Positions 33,210-41,127 of a DNA stretch of 64,000 nt are shown here, one piece after another (position 1 is the stretch's first letter; each line of letters opens with the position of its first letter). Made by a program: the position numbers and the translations under genes. The DNA is taken from the NCBI RefSeq assembly GCF_003058225.1, contig NZ_QBUG01000015.1, positions 1 to 64,000 of the forward strand. Direction: 5' to 3'. Under the pieces are notes generated by a model. The model made no database searches. It saw only the letters and a list, made by a program, of their open reading frames with translations, and was not told the DNA's origin. The DNA is from Promicromonospora sp. AC04. GTDB lineage: Bacteria; Actinomycetota; Actinomycetes; Actinomycetales; Cellulomonadaceae.

Positions 33210-34499
33210 TCATGGCTCGGCCCATCCGATGCCGAGCACACCGTCGGCCCCACCGACCGGGGTCGCCCGGCGCTGCAGGGACTCGAATACCAGCTTGGTG
33301 CCGAACCGCCCGTACAGGAACTCCGTGTCCTGCGGGTCGGGCAGGACACGGCTGGTCCGGGACACCGCGTCGGCGGGCATCCCCAGCCGGTCGAACAGCA
33401 TCGAGACTCCCGGGACGCCCCGCGGACGAAAGTCTTCGGCGTCCTCGGCGGCGCGCAGCACCGTCAGGTACATGCCCCCGGTCCCCGCATACAGGTCCGG
33501 CTCCTTCATCCGGTCCAGCTCCCGCGCGGTCAGGAACGACGCGATCGCATCTTCAGCCGCGACCTGCCCCTCAGCGTCGCCCACCGCGATCGCGGCCATC
33601 TGCAACGCCCGGGCAATCCCCACCGTGCCGAAAGCCCAGGTCGGCTCCCCCGGCCCCGCCTGATGCACCCGCCGGGCCCGCACCTCTTCCAGCGTCAACC
33701 GGGCAGGCCACCACACCACCCGGTCCCGGGTCTCCTGCCGCCACACGGCATACCACGCGATGATCTGCCCGATCGCGGCCTTGTGGTCGGGCACCCTGTG
33801 CCGGGCGCGGTAGGCGGCGGCCAGCAGCGCGAGCACACCCGCACCGCCCCGGGCCATCCCGAGATCCACGTGCCCACCTAACGGGTGACCGACCGGCATG
33901 CCCGGCCCCGGTGTCTCGGCGCTCCACCACCCCGGGACCGGTACCTCCCCCACCATCGCGTTGCGCGCGCAGGCCACAAGATATTTCAAGACTCGCGACA
34001 GCGCGCCCGCCAACTCCTGGCGGTGCCTGGCGTGCTCGGCGCTGGCGTGCACGGTCCGGCGCAGCAGCACCACCCCGAGCCCGGTCAGCCCGGTCATCAG
34101 ATCAAACTCGCTACCCCACAGCGGGGCACCGGTCTCGGCCCGCGCGTCCGCCGCGTCCAGCCGCTCGTCGGTCAGCTCCACCAGGACCTGGTCGAGACCG
34201 TCCAGCTCCTGCGCCCATCGCACACGGCCCTGCGCACCAGTGCTGTCCAGAGCAAAGCTCAGCGCCGGCGCACCATAGAACAAGCCAGCACTCGCCGACC
34301 GGTCCGCCAGCTCGCCGGTTGCCTTCAACAGCTTGGCGACCTGGTCCCAGGAACTCTTGCCGGTCAGCGTCAGTTCGACTTCCAGCAGCAAACGGGCGAT
34401 CTCGCCGTCGGCTAGCGACTGTGCCGCCTGCACCGGCCTGCGCGTCGACAAACGGGGCCCGGGGTCGGGGTGTTCAGGGCGGTGGTGCGTGGCGATCAC
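33210..34499 (-). CDS. LanC-like cyclase-fold protein without zinc ligands
   Basis: 429 residues. The alpha/alpha-toroid repeats of LanC are clear: SAGLFYGAPALSFALDS (69-86), EFDLMTGLTGLGVVLL (131-146), HVDLGMARGGAGVLALL (210-226), WAFGTVGIARALQMA (288-302), DLYAGTGGMYLTVLRAA (335-351). Lanthionine cyclases need a Cys in W-C-Y-G and a C-H-G pair to bind zinc, and a His in GMAHG. Here these are WAFG, LYAG and GMARG, so none of the ligands is present. Classical thioether cyclisation is therefore unlikely; it may bind a peptide or sugar instead. The GTG at 34499 overlaps the stop of the 117-residue gene upstream (GTGA). Confidence 0.8.
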   Translation of the reverse strand: MIATHHRPEHPDPGPRLSTRRPVQAAQSLADGEIARLLLEVELTLTGKSSWDQVAKLLKATGELADRSASAGLFYGAPALSFALDSTGAQGRVRWAQELDGLDQVLVELTDERLDAADARAETGAPLWGSEFDLMTGLTGLGVVLLRRTVHASAEHARHRQELAGALSRVLKYLVACARNAMVGEVPVPGWWSAETPGPGMPVGHPLGGHVDLGMARGGAGVLALLAAAYRARHRVPDHKAAIGQIIAWYAVWRQETRDRVVWWPARLTLEEVRARRVHQAGPGEPTWAFGTVGIARALQMAAIAVGDAEGQVAAEDAIASFLTARELDRMKEPDLYAGTGGMYLTVLRAAEDAEDFRPRGVPGVSMLFDRLGMPADAVSRTSRVLPDPQDTEFLYGRFGTKLVFESLQRRATPVGGADGVLGIGWAEP

Positions 34500-34849
34500 G
34501 ATCCACTCCCCACCGGCGCGCGCAGACTGGCCCGCACCTGCACGTCCACACCCAGGTACTGGCCCGACCAGATCGTGTACCCAGGAATCGACCGAGGATG
34601 ATCCAGCGGGAGGTCCAGCCCGAGCTCCCGCGCGATCTGCTCCCCCAGCTCCAATCGACACGGAAACAGAAGCAGCGAGCCCGTGACCGTGGCCTGCTCG
34701 ATCCGTCCCGGACCCAACCGGTCCAGGATCTTCGTCAAGACCTCGTCCACGCGCAAGTCCAGGTCAGCCACAGCACCAACCGGCGTCGCAGCGGCAGGCA
34801 CCGGGTTCTCCATCGGCTGGTCGGACTCTCGTCCAGATAGCGCGCCCAT
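34496..34849 (-). CDS. Unknown protein coupled to the LanC-like gene
   Basis: 117 residues. The ATG at 34849 has a textbook AAGGAGG 6 nt upstream, and the stop overlaps the LanC-like GTG. The middle has an amphipathic helix (VDEVLTKILDRLGPGRIEQ) and a strand-rich end (PGYTIWSGQYLGVDVQVRAS). No family recognised, no signal peptide, one Cys. The tight coupling to a LanC-like partner suggests a shared complex. Confidence 0.65.
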   Translation of the reverse strand: MGALSGRESDQPMENPVPAAATPVGAVADLDLRVDEVLTKILDRLGPGRIEQATVTGSLLLFPCRLELGEQIARELGLDLPLDHPRSIPGYTIWSGQYLGVDVQVRASLRAPVGSGS

Positions 34850-34997
34850 CTCGGGCCTCCTTGATGACTTCTTGCATGACTTCTGGGACCCGGCCGGTGA
34901 CGGTTTCTCCGCACGTCACCGGCCGGGCGATGGAGGCTGCCTCAGCGGCGAACGACGCCGCCTCGGCACAGCCAGCCCTGGTGTGACCACAGAGCAT
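34764..34997 (-). CDS. Candidate small Cys-containing ORF (possible precursor peptide)
   Basis: 77 codons filling the gap between two unit genes and overlapping the next gene by 86 bp. The first 50 residues show GC-biased third positions and look coded (ASFAAEAASIARPVTCGETV, EVMQEVIKEARDG). The end is GACRCDAGWCCG, rich in Cys. In a LanC-like cluster this is leader-core-like. Against it: the Cys-rich end overlaps the 117-residue gene in another frame, and no clear Shine-Dalgarno precedes the ATG. Confidence 0.3.
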   Translation of the reverse strand: MLCGHTRAGCAEAASFAAEAASIARPVTCGETVTGRVPEVMQEVIKEARDGRAIWTRVRPADGEPGACRCDAGWCCG

Positions 34998-35054
34998 TGG
35001 ACGTCTGGGGCCTGCAACGACGCGTCCGTCCGCTCAGTTCGCAGGTGTGGCTGG

Positions 35055-35390
35055 TCATGCGCTGGGCCGGTTCACGTCGAGGGTGTAGGTGGTGGTGCGG
35101 CTGTGCTCCACGTGCCAGACGGGCTGGTCTTCGGGCGTGAGCGGGTAGGTGTATCCGGCGGTGATGATCGCGCGCTCCATGTCAAGCAGCGTGACGCCCA
35201 CACCTGCGGGCAGGTCCATGACAAACCCCCAGGGGCCGCCCGGGACGGTGGCCCAGACCTCGCACGTGGCCAGTACCGGCCCGGTCTCGGCCATCGTGCC
35301 CCGGACGGAGGCGCGACCGGTGGGGCTGATCCACTCCCCGACCCGGGCGCGGATCTGGTCCACCAGCCCAGCTGGGATCCCTGTGCTCAT
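35055..35390 (-). CDS. Unknown small protein coupled to the HAD gene
   Basis: 111 residues. The ATG shares a base with the HAD stop (TGATG); a GTG one codon earlier is equally possible. It reads as a compact alpha/beta protein (GLVDQIRARVGEWISPTG, GVTLLDMERAIITAGYTYPL, WHVEHSRTTTYTLDV), without signal or membrane segments. The family is not recognised. Its place between a HAD phosphatase and the LanC-like pair points to a five-gene unit of unknown purpose. Confidence 0.6.
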   Translation of the reverse strand: MSTGIPAGLVDQIRARVGEWISPTGRASVRGTMAETGPVLATCEVWATVPGGPWGFVMDLPAGVGVTLLDMERAIITAGYTYPLTPEDQPVWHVEHSRTTTYTLDVNRPSA

Positions 35391-36325
35391 CACGCTGGCC
35401 CCACCGTGATCGGCTCGGTGGCCAGCTCACCCGTCGACAAGGACCGGGGTGCCGGGAGCGACTCGAGGACGGCGATCACGCCGCGCTCGGTGATGGTCCC
35501 GGTGATCTCGTCGGCGGCCTCGCGCACGGCCTGGCTGGCGTGACCCATCGCCACACCACGAGCCGCCCAGACCAGCGCCTCGATGTCATTGGCGCCGTCC
35601 CCCACCGCGATCGTGCGCTGCGTCGGGATTCCTAGCCGCGTGCGGACCGTCTCGAGCGCGGTCGCCTTGGACACCCCACCAGGGGTGACATCGAGCCAGC
35701 TCGCGTCCACCGGCGTCACGGTCAGGCCCACGGCACGCAGTGGGCCGACGAGGGCGCTCACGCCCAGTGCACGGAGCACGACCCGCGGCGAGGCAAGTTC
35801 CATGAGTTCGCCGGCCAGAACCACATCCTGCTGGCCGCTGAGTAGCCCGGGCTCGAACTCTGAGGTCACGTGGTAGCCCCACCCGATCTCCTCGACGGCG
35901 ACCTGCAGGCTGTGCAGCCGCGCGGTCAAAGCCGCGGTGAGCACCGGCCCGACGTCCAGAGCCTGCACGTCCCGAGCAGCGAGCGTGTACCCGCCGGGAG
36001 CCGCCGGGTCCAGACGGGCGGTCACGGCACCGTTGGACGCGACAACCCACCCGGCCAGATCCAGCTTCCCCGCAATCGGCAAGACACCCACCAGGGACCT
36101 GCCCGTGGCAAGAACCACCTTGTGCCCCGCCGTGCGTGCCGCCGCGACAGCACGCGCCGTCTGTTCCGGCACGTCACGCCGCCCGTCATGGGTGAGGGTG
36201 CCGTCGACGTCCAACGCGACCATCCACCCGCCGGCATCGCCCGCTTGGCGTTCATTGGCCGCGGCGTCGTGGAACGCCACCTCTGCCGGGCGCGGTGTGG
36301 ACTCGTACGGGGTAGGCGTCAGCAT
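35390..36325 (-). CDS. HAD superfamily hydrolase (Cof-type phosphatase)
   Basis: 311 residues. The nucleophile motif DVDGTLTHDG starts near residue 39, motif II LATGRSLVG has the Thr/Ser near 75, and the final GDGANDIEAL (about 243-252) holds the Mg-binding aspartates. A C2 cap of the Cof type sits between them. Substrates of this class are sugar or nucleotide phosphates. The ATG at 36325 has GGAG 10 nt upstream; the first 35 residues are an extension. It heads the minus-strand unit with the LanC-like gene. Confidence 0.85.
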   Translation of the reverse strand: MLTPTPYESTPRPAEVAFHDAAANERQAGDAGGWMVALDVDGTLTHDGRRDVPEQTARAVAAARTAGHKVVLATGRSLVGVLPIAGKLDLAGWVVASNGAVTARLDPAAPGGYTLAARDVQALDVGPVLTAALTARLHSLQVAVEEIGWGYHVTSEFEPGLLSGQQDVVLAGELMELASPRVVLRALGVSALVGPLRAVGLTVTPVDASWLDVTPGGVSKATALETVRTRLGIPTQRTIAVGDGANDIEALVWAARGVAMGHASQAVREAADEITGTITERGVIAVLESLPAPRSLSTGELATEPITVGPA

Positions 36326-36443
36326 TTCGTGCTCCGGTCGATCGAAGTTCGAGAATCTGAATGCGGCAGGAATCTCCCTTGCCGCCTGGTGTCAGGAAAC
36401 CGGATGGGGCCGGATGTGCGTCACCATGTGCGTGCAACAGCCA

Positions 36444-36500
36444 CACCGGCAGCCACCAGCCGTCAGGCGGATCAGGCCAGTTCCCCTGAACGATCGGAAG
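36444..36500. repeat. Dispersed promoter-like repeat, copy A
   Basis: CACCGGCAGCCACCAGCCGT (36444-36463) is identical to 38968-38987. The following bases stay similar to the sequence upstream of the XRE-TPR gene through CGGAAG. Copy A overlaps the 3' end of the 56-residue ORF. Confidence 0.6.
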
Positions 36501-36642
36501 GGGGCACGAGCCGGTAGGCCTCTAGCACGGACAGTGCCAACCTCGGCTTGAGATTCGCGGTGCCGTCGCTCACCCGCACGACGAACGCCGGCCCCGCTAA
36601 GTCGATGTGCCGCGCAGTCTGCTGCTGCGTCGCTGAGGTCAT
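36472..36642 (-). CDS. Small protein following the WhiJ-like regulator
   Basis: 56 residues. GPAFVVRVSDGTANLKPRL reads as a strand-rich core. A TAATCT box lies 7 nt before the ATG, with no Shine-Dalgarno. WhiJ-like loci usually carry a small DUF397 protein next to the XRE gene, and this one has the right size and place but is not recognisably DUF397. It may be a different small partner. Confidence 0.45.
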   Translation of the reverse strand: MTSATQQQTARHIDLAGPAFVVRVSDGTANLKPRLALSVLEAYRLVPPSDRSGELA

Positions 36643-36687
36643 GCCGTGGAGATTATTGACACAGTTCGGTCGAGGCGAGGGTGTTTC

Positions 36688-37584
36688 TCAAAGTTTCTCG
36701 TCCGGTGTCTCTGGGTTGCCGCGGAGCCGGTCTTCGACGGCGTCGGCGGCTTTGGCGATAAGGGTTCGCGCACGCCGGTCATATACCGCATCAAGTGCGA
36801 GCGTCTCGAAGATCTTGGTGTACAGCTCGATCTCGGCGGCCTGGCTGAGGTTCAGCTCGGCGGCGAAGGTCTCGACGACCACCAGGCGATCGTCGTACAC
36901 CCAGAAACCGTGCGCGGGGGCAATGGCCCACTCCGCGTCGACCGGGATGACGCCGAGCCGAACGTTCGGCAGCGTCGCCAGTGACATGATCCGGTCGAGC
37001 TGACCCAGCATCACGTCGGGCGGGCTGAGCGCGTAGTGCAGGACCGGCTCGGTGATCACGACGTGGAAGGCCCGGGTGCGGTCGTACAGGATCTCCTGGC
37101 GCTTCATGCGCTCACCGACCGCGTCCTCGATCGGCACGCGTCGCCCGAACACCCGGGCACTCTGGGCGAACCGGTACCGGGCATAGTCCGCGGTCTGCAG
37201 GAGGCCAGGGACGAAGGTCGACTCGAACATCCGCAAGAGTGCGGTCTTGGACTCGCGACGTGCGGCCGCCTGCTGGACCTGGACCTGGCCGCCACGCAGC
37301 AGCCGCTGGAGCTCGGCGTAGCGCGTCTCCAGGGTGTGCAGCTCCGCCAGCACGCTGTCCGTCTCGCGTCCAGCACCGACCGCGAGCGTCCAGGCTCGCA
37401 CGTCCGCGTCCGACGGCGTCTGCTGCCCGTTCTCGAGCTTGGAGATCTTCGACGGCGGCCACGAGAGTGACGCGGCGAGCTGCCGGCCCGTGAGGCCAGC
37501 AGCTCGCCGTAGTCCCCGCAGCCGGACACCCAGTTCGTTGCGAGCGTCCCGGACGTCAGCGCTGTTGACCGTGTTCCGCGGCAA
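36688..37584 (-). CDS. XRE regulator with DUF5753 (WhiJ/Scr1-like)
   Basis: About 298 residues. The HTH (about 15-70: LGVRLRGLRRAAGLTGRQLA, PPSKISKLENGQQTPSD) is followed by DUF5753 (FVPGLLQTADYARYRFAQSA, RQEILYDRTRAFHVVITEPV, LGVIPVDAEWAIAPAHGFWV). The family, typified by WhiJ of Streptomyces, governs development or acts like an antitoxin. A TTG at 37584 gives the expected N-terminus and overlaps the DUF6879 gene by 29 bp; the exact start is uncertain. It forms a cassette with DUF6879, a 78-residue protein and a 56-residue protein. Confidence 0.82.
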   Translation of the reverse strand: MPRNTVNSADVRDARNELGVRLRGLRRAAGLTGRQLAASLSWPPSKISKLENGQQTPSDADVRAWTLAVGAGRETDSVLAELHTLETRYAELQRLLRGGQVQVQQAAARRESKTALLRMFESTFVPGLLQTADYARYRFAQSARVFGRRVPIEDAVGERMKRQEILYDRTRAFHVVITEPVLHYALSPPDVMLGQLDRIMSLATLPNVRLGVIPVDAEWAIAPAHGFWVYDDRLVVVETFAAELNLSQAAEIELYTKIFETLALDAVYDRRARTLIAKAADAVEDRLRGNPETPDEKL

Positions 37585-38092
37585 ATTCGTCTCTCGTGAC
37601 GGCGTGATGCCAGGCGGCGTCACGCCAGTAATTATGCTCGACCACCACGGCAGGGTCCTCGATGAGCTCGAAGCTGACGAACGCGTCGCCGTCCCCAAAG
37701 TGCATCTTGGCCACCAGCTTGGAGTCGAACAACCAGTAGTCGTAGTCGGGCAGAGCCCCCGCGTCCGCCCGGTCAAGGTAGCGGATGTCGTCGCCCTCCT
37801 CGTTCGAGCGAGCGGCGATCAGCATTCCCCACTTGCTGTACGGGGTGAGCGGGACGGACACGAGGCGGACACGATGGAACCGCTTGCCGGCTCGCTTCCA
37901 CTCGGCGAGCTGCTCGAACCAGCCGGAGCGCCACCCCTGGTCCAGGTCACCGTTCTCGAGGTACCGCCGCAGTGGCTCCTGCTCAGCCGGCGAGTTGTAG
38001 GTGTCCCGCACCTCGAGGCGGAAGGCCGAGTGCTCGAAGGTCTTGAACAGCTCGCCCCACGACGGGTCGCTCGAGGGGATCAGCGAAGTCAG
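37556..38092 (-). CDS. DUF6879 family protein
   Basis: About 178 residues. SWGELFKTFEHSAFRLEVRD at the start and the late GDDIRYLDR, YDYWLFDSK are characteristic of DUF6879, a family of unknown role that accompanies WhiJ-like XRE genes in actinobacteria. No ATG/GTG lies at the right place; a CTG overlapping the stop of the preceding gene (CTGA), with GAGGG upstream, is the best start. The frame is open to 38221 but the extra residues are a basic shadow sequence. Confidence 0.75.
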   Translation of the reverse strand: MTSLIPSSDPSWGELFKTFEHSAFRLEVRDTYNSPAEQEPLRRYLENGDLDQGWRSGWFEQLAEWKRAGKRFHRVRLVSVPLTPYSKWGMLIAARSNEEGDDIRYLDRADAGALPDYDYWLFDSKLVAKMHFGDGDAFVSFELIEDPAVVVEHNYWRDAAWHHAVTRDEFAAEHGQQR

Positions 38093-38325
38093 GACCGGCC
38101 CTCTTGCTCCTGGCGGTGGCGGATGGCGAGGTCGATGATCTCGACGGGGATCTCGACGATCGTCTCGTGCGCCGGAATGTCGCCGACGCCCTCCAGCGCC
38201 TCGGCGTCCGTGACGCGCCACCCCTGGACCAGGTACGACGTCCGGTCCTGCCGGTCGGTGGCGAACAGGGTCGGCGAGTTGACGTCGCTCGACTCGGGGT
38301 CCTTGCCCAGGAACTCCACGCGCAT
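38089..38325 (-). CDS. Small protein of the WhiJ-DUF6879 cassette (copy 1)
   Basis: 78 residues, start MRVEFLGKDP after AGGGAGA. TLFATDRQDRTSYLVQGW and HETIVEIPVEIIDLAIRH define a compact family. A second copy lies at 38595 (MRARFLGKDP, TLFATDRTDRQTFLVQGW), so the gene was duplicated. It first precedes DUF6879 in the cassette, whereas copy 2 stands alone. Function unknown; the fixed place next to DUF6879 argues for a shared complex or a toxin/antitoxin-like set. Confidence 0.7.
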   Translation of the reverse strand: MRVEFLGKDPESSDVNSPTLFATDRQDRTSYLVQGWRVTDAEALEGVGDIPAHETIVEIPVEIIDLAIRHRQEQEGRS

Positions 38326-38594
38326 GACGGTCTCCCTCACTCGAAATCAGGTGAAACGGCCCTGCAATGGTCAGGCGTCAGGCGTGCCCCGTCAAGGGTT
38401 GAATGTGATCGCGGCCACATGTTGTCTCGGCCATTGAGGAAGTACCGTGCCCGGCCGCTTCCCCCGCGCCCACTCTCCGATCGGCGCGGCCCGGACAGAG
38501 CATCGGCGAGCTGCTGGCCCCGTCGAGGCCGGCAGCTCGCCGCGGTCCTTTCAGATTGGACGCGACAGCGTCGCGCCCAATCGGGATCAGGTGG

Positions 38595-38828
38595 TCAGGA
38601 CTTCGCCTCCTGCTCCTTGTGGGCCAGGTACATCTCCAGAATCTCGACCGGTACCTCGACGATGTCCTCGTGGCCCGGGACCTGGCCGACGTCGGCCAGT
38701 GCGTCGCGGTCGGTCACCTTCCAGCCCTGGACGAGGAACGTCTGACGGTCGGTCCGGTCGGTCGCGAACAGGGTGGGGCGGTTGTCGATGTCCGACTGCG
38801 GGTCCTTGCCGAGGAAGCGTGCACGCAT
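38595..38828 (-). CDS. Small protein of the WhiJ-DUF6879 cassette (copy 2)
   Basis: 77 residues, closely similar to the gene at 38089-38325 along its whole length, with GGAG before the ATG. It ends in a charged tail (LAHKEQEAKS). It is divergent from the XRE-TPR gene at 39037, so its promoter lies in the same 208-bp spacer as repeat copy B. It has no DUF6879 partner of its own. Confidence 0.7.
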   Translation of the reverse strand: MRARFLGKDPQSDIDNRPTLFATDRTDRQTFLVQGWKVTDRDALADVGQVPGHEDIVEVPVEILEMYLAHKEQEAKS

Positions 38829-38967
38829 GGCGATCTCCAATTGCTCGAAGATGGGGACGACTGCGCGGCCAAAGTCACCCCAGCGATCGCGGCCGTCAAG
38901 AGCTCGTTGTGAACCAGGCACAGAGGCCCCCACCGCCGTCCGTCGGGATGCGTGTGTACGACCGCCG

Positions 38968-39044
38968 CACCGGCAGCCACCAGCCGTTACGCTGAACCAG
39001 CCAGCTCCCCTTGGGACGACCGGAAGAGTGATCGGCATGGCCCG
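38968..39044. repeat. Dispersed promoter-like repeat, copy B
   Basis: Begins with the 20-bp block also found at 36444 and runs to the XRE start. CCGTTACGCTG (38984-38994) and the 23 bp over the start codon (39022-39044) recur at 41068-41078 and 41105-41127. Confidence 0.6.
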
Positions 39045-40467
39045 TGAACCCGAGAGCATCGACCAGCAGCGGCGCGCCCTGGGCGAAATGCTCGCCGAGT
39101 TCCGCAAGGCCGCCAACCTAACCCAAGAACAACTCGCCAACGCCACGTTCCGCGACCGCTCGACAGTGACCCACATCGAAAAGGGGCGCGGCCGCGCTGA
39201 CGAACGGTTCTGGCAGGCATGCGACGACGCAGTCAGGGCAAACGGCGTCCTGTTGACCGCCTTCCACGAGCTGGCCGCCGCCAAACAGGCCGACCAGTGG
39301 CACGAACAGCAAGCGCGACTCGCACAAGCTCGAACGCGCGCGAACTCGTTGAGCACGAATAGGTCCCCCACGCTCGAGATCGCTCCTGGCGCCTCGTGGG
39401 CGGCGGCTACCTACAACGCCGTGATGAACCCGGTCGAGGCGGCGCGAGGAGCCGTGGTCGACGAGGCTGGCCACCTCACTGGAGGCGTCCCACAGGTCAC
39501 GGTCGATGTCCCGCCTGCTGGGTCAGCGGGCAAGGCGAGCCTTGAAAGCGGTCTTGCCGCGATCGGGCAGGCGCTCATGACGTTTCCCGTGCCGGCGGAC
39601 AGTGTTCCTCCTGCGGCCCTGCTGCGGACGGTGACGGCTGCTCACGACGCCTATCAAGGCGCGCAATACCTCGGCCTCGCACGAGAACTGCCTGGTCTCA
39701 TCGCAGCGGTGGCCGACGTCGGAACAGGCCGCACCGGGCAGACTGCCCGCAGCCACGTCTACCTAGTCACAGCCAAGCTGCTGACCAAGATCGGTGACCC
39801 ACACCTCGCACACCTGGCTGCCGACCGAGCCCTCCAGGCGGCGCTGCAGTCCGGACACCCCGAACTTGCTTCCGCCACCGCATACCAGGTTGCCTGCACG
39901 GTGCTGAAGACCCGCGGTGCCGCTGCGGCCGAGGAGTTCAGCACGGCAGCGTTCGAGCGAGCCGGCGCGTCGAGCCCCACACAGACTTCTACGAAGGGCG
40001 CGCTCGCATTGATCAGCGCGGTAGCGTCGGCACGCCGAGGCGATCCGGCTGTTGCGCGGGACTGGCTCGACCGGGCAAGGGACCTGGCTGACGCCCTGGG
40101 CACAGACGCGAACCTAGCCTGGACCGCGTTCGGTCCAACCAACGTCCGCATACACGAGGTATCCGTTGCCGCCGACCTTGACCAGCCCGAGCGCGCGATC
40201 AAGCTCGCGGCGCCCGTGGACACCGACCTGCTCCCCCGTGGGCTGAGGAGTCGACGCGGCCAGCTTCACATCGACAGTGCCTGGGCGTATACCCGGACCG
40301 GGAACGATCCCGAGGCCGTGATCAACCTGCTCGAAGCAGAGCGATTCGCACCCCAGACCGTGCGCCACAGCCCGAGAGTGGGCAGCCTGGTGACAGAGCT
40401 GCTCGACCGTCGCAAGGACACTCCCGGACTGCGGAGCCTGGCGCGACGTGTGGGCGTCGCCGCGTGA
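39037..40467 (+). CDS. XRE family regulator with C-terminal TPR-like domain
   Basis: 476 residues. HTH at about 10-65 (LGEMLAEFRKAANLTQEQLA, RDRSTVTHIEKGRGRADE) followed by a long all-helical part with alanine-rich repeats (HLAHLAADRALQAALQSGHP, WLDRARDLADALGTDANLAW), typical of peptide- or ligand-sensing XRE-TPR proteins. The ATG at 39037 follows GGAAGAG. The stop overlaps the flavoprotein start (GTGA), so regulator and enzyme are made together, a recurrent actinobacterial pairing. A decayed copy of its 5' part lies at 41120. Confidence 0.82.
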   Translation: MAREPESIDQQRRALGEMLAEFRKAANLTQEQLANATFRDRSTVTHIEKGRGRADERFWQACDDAVRANGVLLTAFHELAAAKQADQWHEQQARLAQARTRANSLSTNRSPTLEIAPGASWAAATYNAVMNPVEAARGAVVDEAGHLTGGVPQVTVDVPPAGSAGKASLESGLAAIGQALMTFPVPADSVPPAALLRTVTAAHDAYQGAQYLGLARELPGLIAAVADVGTGRTGQTARSHVYLVTAKLLTKIGDPHLAHLAADRALQAALQSGHPELASATAYQVACTVLKTRGAAAAEEFSTAAFERAGASSPTQTSTKGALALISAVASARRGDPAVARDWLDRARDLADALGTDANLAWTAFGPTNVRIHEVSVAADLDQPERAIKLAAPVDTDLLPRGLRSRRGQLHIDSAWAYTRTGNDPEAVINLLEAERFAPQTVRHSPRVGSLVTELLDRRKDTPGLRSLARRVGVAA

Positions 40468-40997
40468 GCACCAGGAGCCTCTACATCATCGCTTCGGCCG
40501 CGCCGCCAGTCCAACACCTCGACCGACTCCTCGACGTCCTCGACGACGGATGGCAACCATGTCTGATCCTCACCCCGACGGCGGCGACCTGGGTCGACGT
40601 CGATGCGCTTTCCGCGCGTGTGAGGGGGTTACTGAGGATCGAGCCCCGAACCCCACAAGAACCCGATCCCCTGCCGCGCGCTGATGCTGTGCTTGCCGCG
40701 CCCGTCACGTTCAACACGCTCAACAAGTGGGCCGCAGGGATCAGTGACACCCTGGCGCTCGGGCTGCTGAACGAGGCCATCGGGCTCGACATGCCGGTCC
40801 TGGCAGCGCCCGTGATCAAGGCCGCACTCAGAGCACATCCCGCCTACTCGGCAAGCACCGCCGCACTTCGTAATGCCAGCGCACACATCATGGATCCGGA
40901 CGCGGTCACGATCCGACGCGAGGATGGGACGGTCACCGCAGACTGGCAGGCCATCGCGCGACGCCTGGACGAACTTGCTCCCACGACCCCGAAGTAG
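40464..40997 (+). CDS. HFCD-type flavoprotein (DFP/LanD fold)
   Basis: 177 residues. ADAVLAAPVTFNTLNKWAAG contains PVTFNT (80-85) in place of the PASANT motif of phosphopantothenoylcysteine and lanthipeptide decarboxylases, and DMPVLAAPVIK matches the later P-x-M-N loop region. The active-site His before this motif (HIxL type) is not seen; EPDPLPRAD stands there, so decarboxylation is doubtful. FMN binding remains likely. It is coupled to the XRE-TPR gene by GTGA and may serve as its flavin or thiol sensor. Confidence 0.8.
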   Translation: MSTRSLYIIASAAPPVQHLDRLLDVLDDGWQPCLILTPTAATWVDVDALSARVRGLLRIEPRTPQEPDPLPRADAVLAAPVTFNTLNKWAAGISDTLALGLLNEAIGLDMPVLAAPVIKAALRAHPAYSASTAALRNASAHIMDPDAVTIRREDGTVTADWQAIARRLDELAPTTPK

Positions 40998-41067
40998 GTC
41001 ACAGCGCAACCAGATCCCGACCGAGGATGCGTTGTGTGACCTCGTGCGACAACTGCCCAACCACGAC

Positions 41068-41127
41068 CCGTTACGCTGCTCTGACCAGTTGCCCCTGGAT
41101 GGTTGGAAGAGTGATCGGCATGGCCCG
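41068..41127. repeat. Dispersed promoter-like repeat, copy C
   Basis: CCGTTACGCTG (41068-41078) and the 23 bp across the start (41105-41127) are identical to copy B, so the upstream region of the XRE-TPR gene was duplicated with its 5' coding part. Confidence 0.6.
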
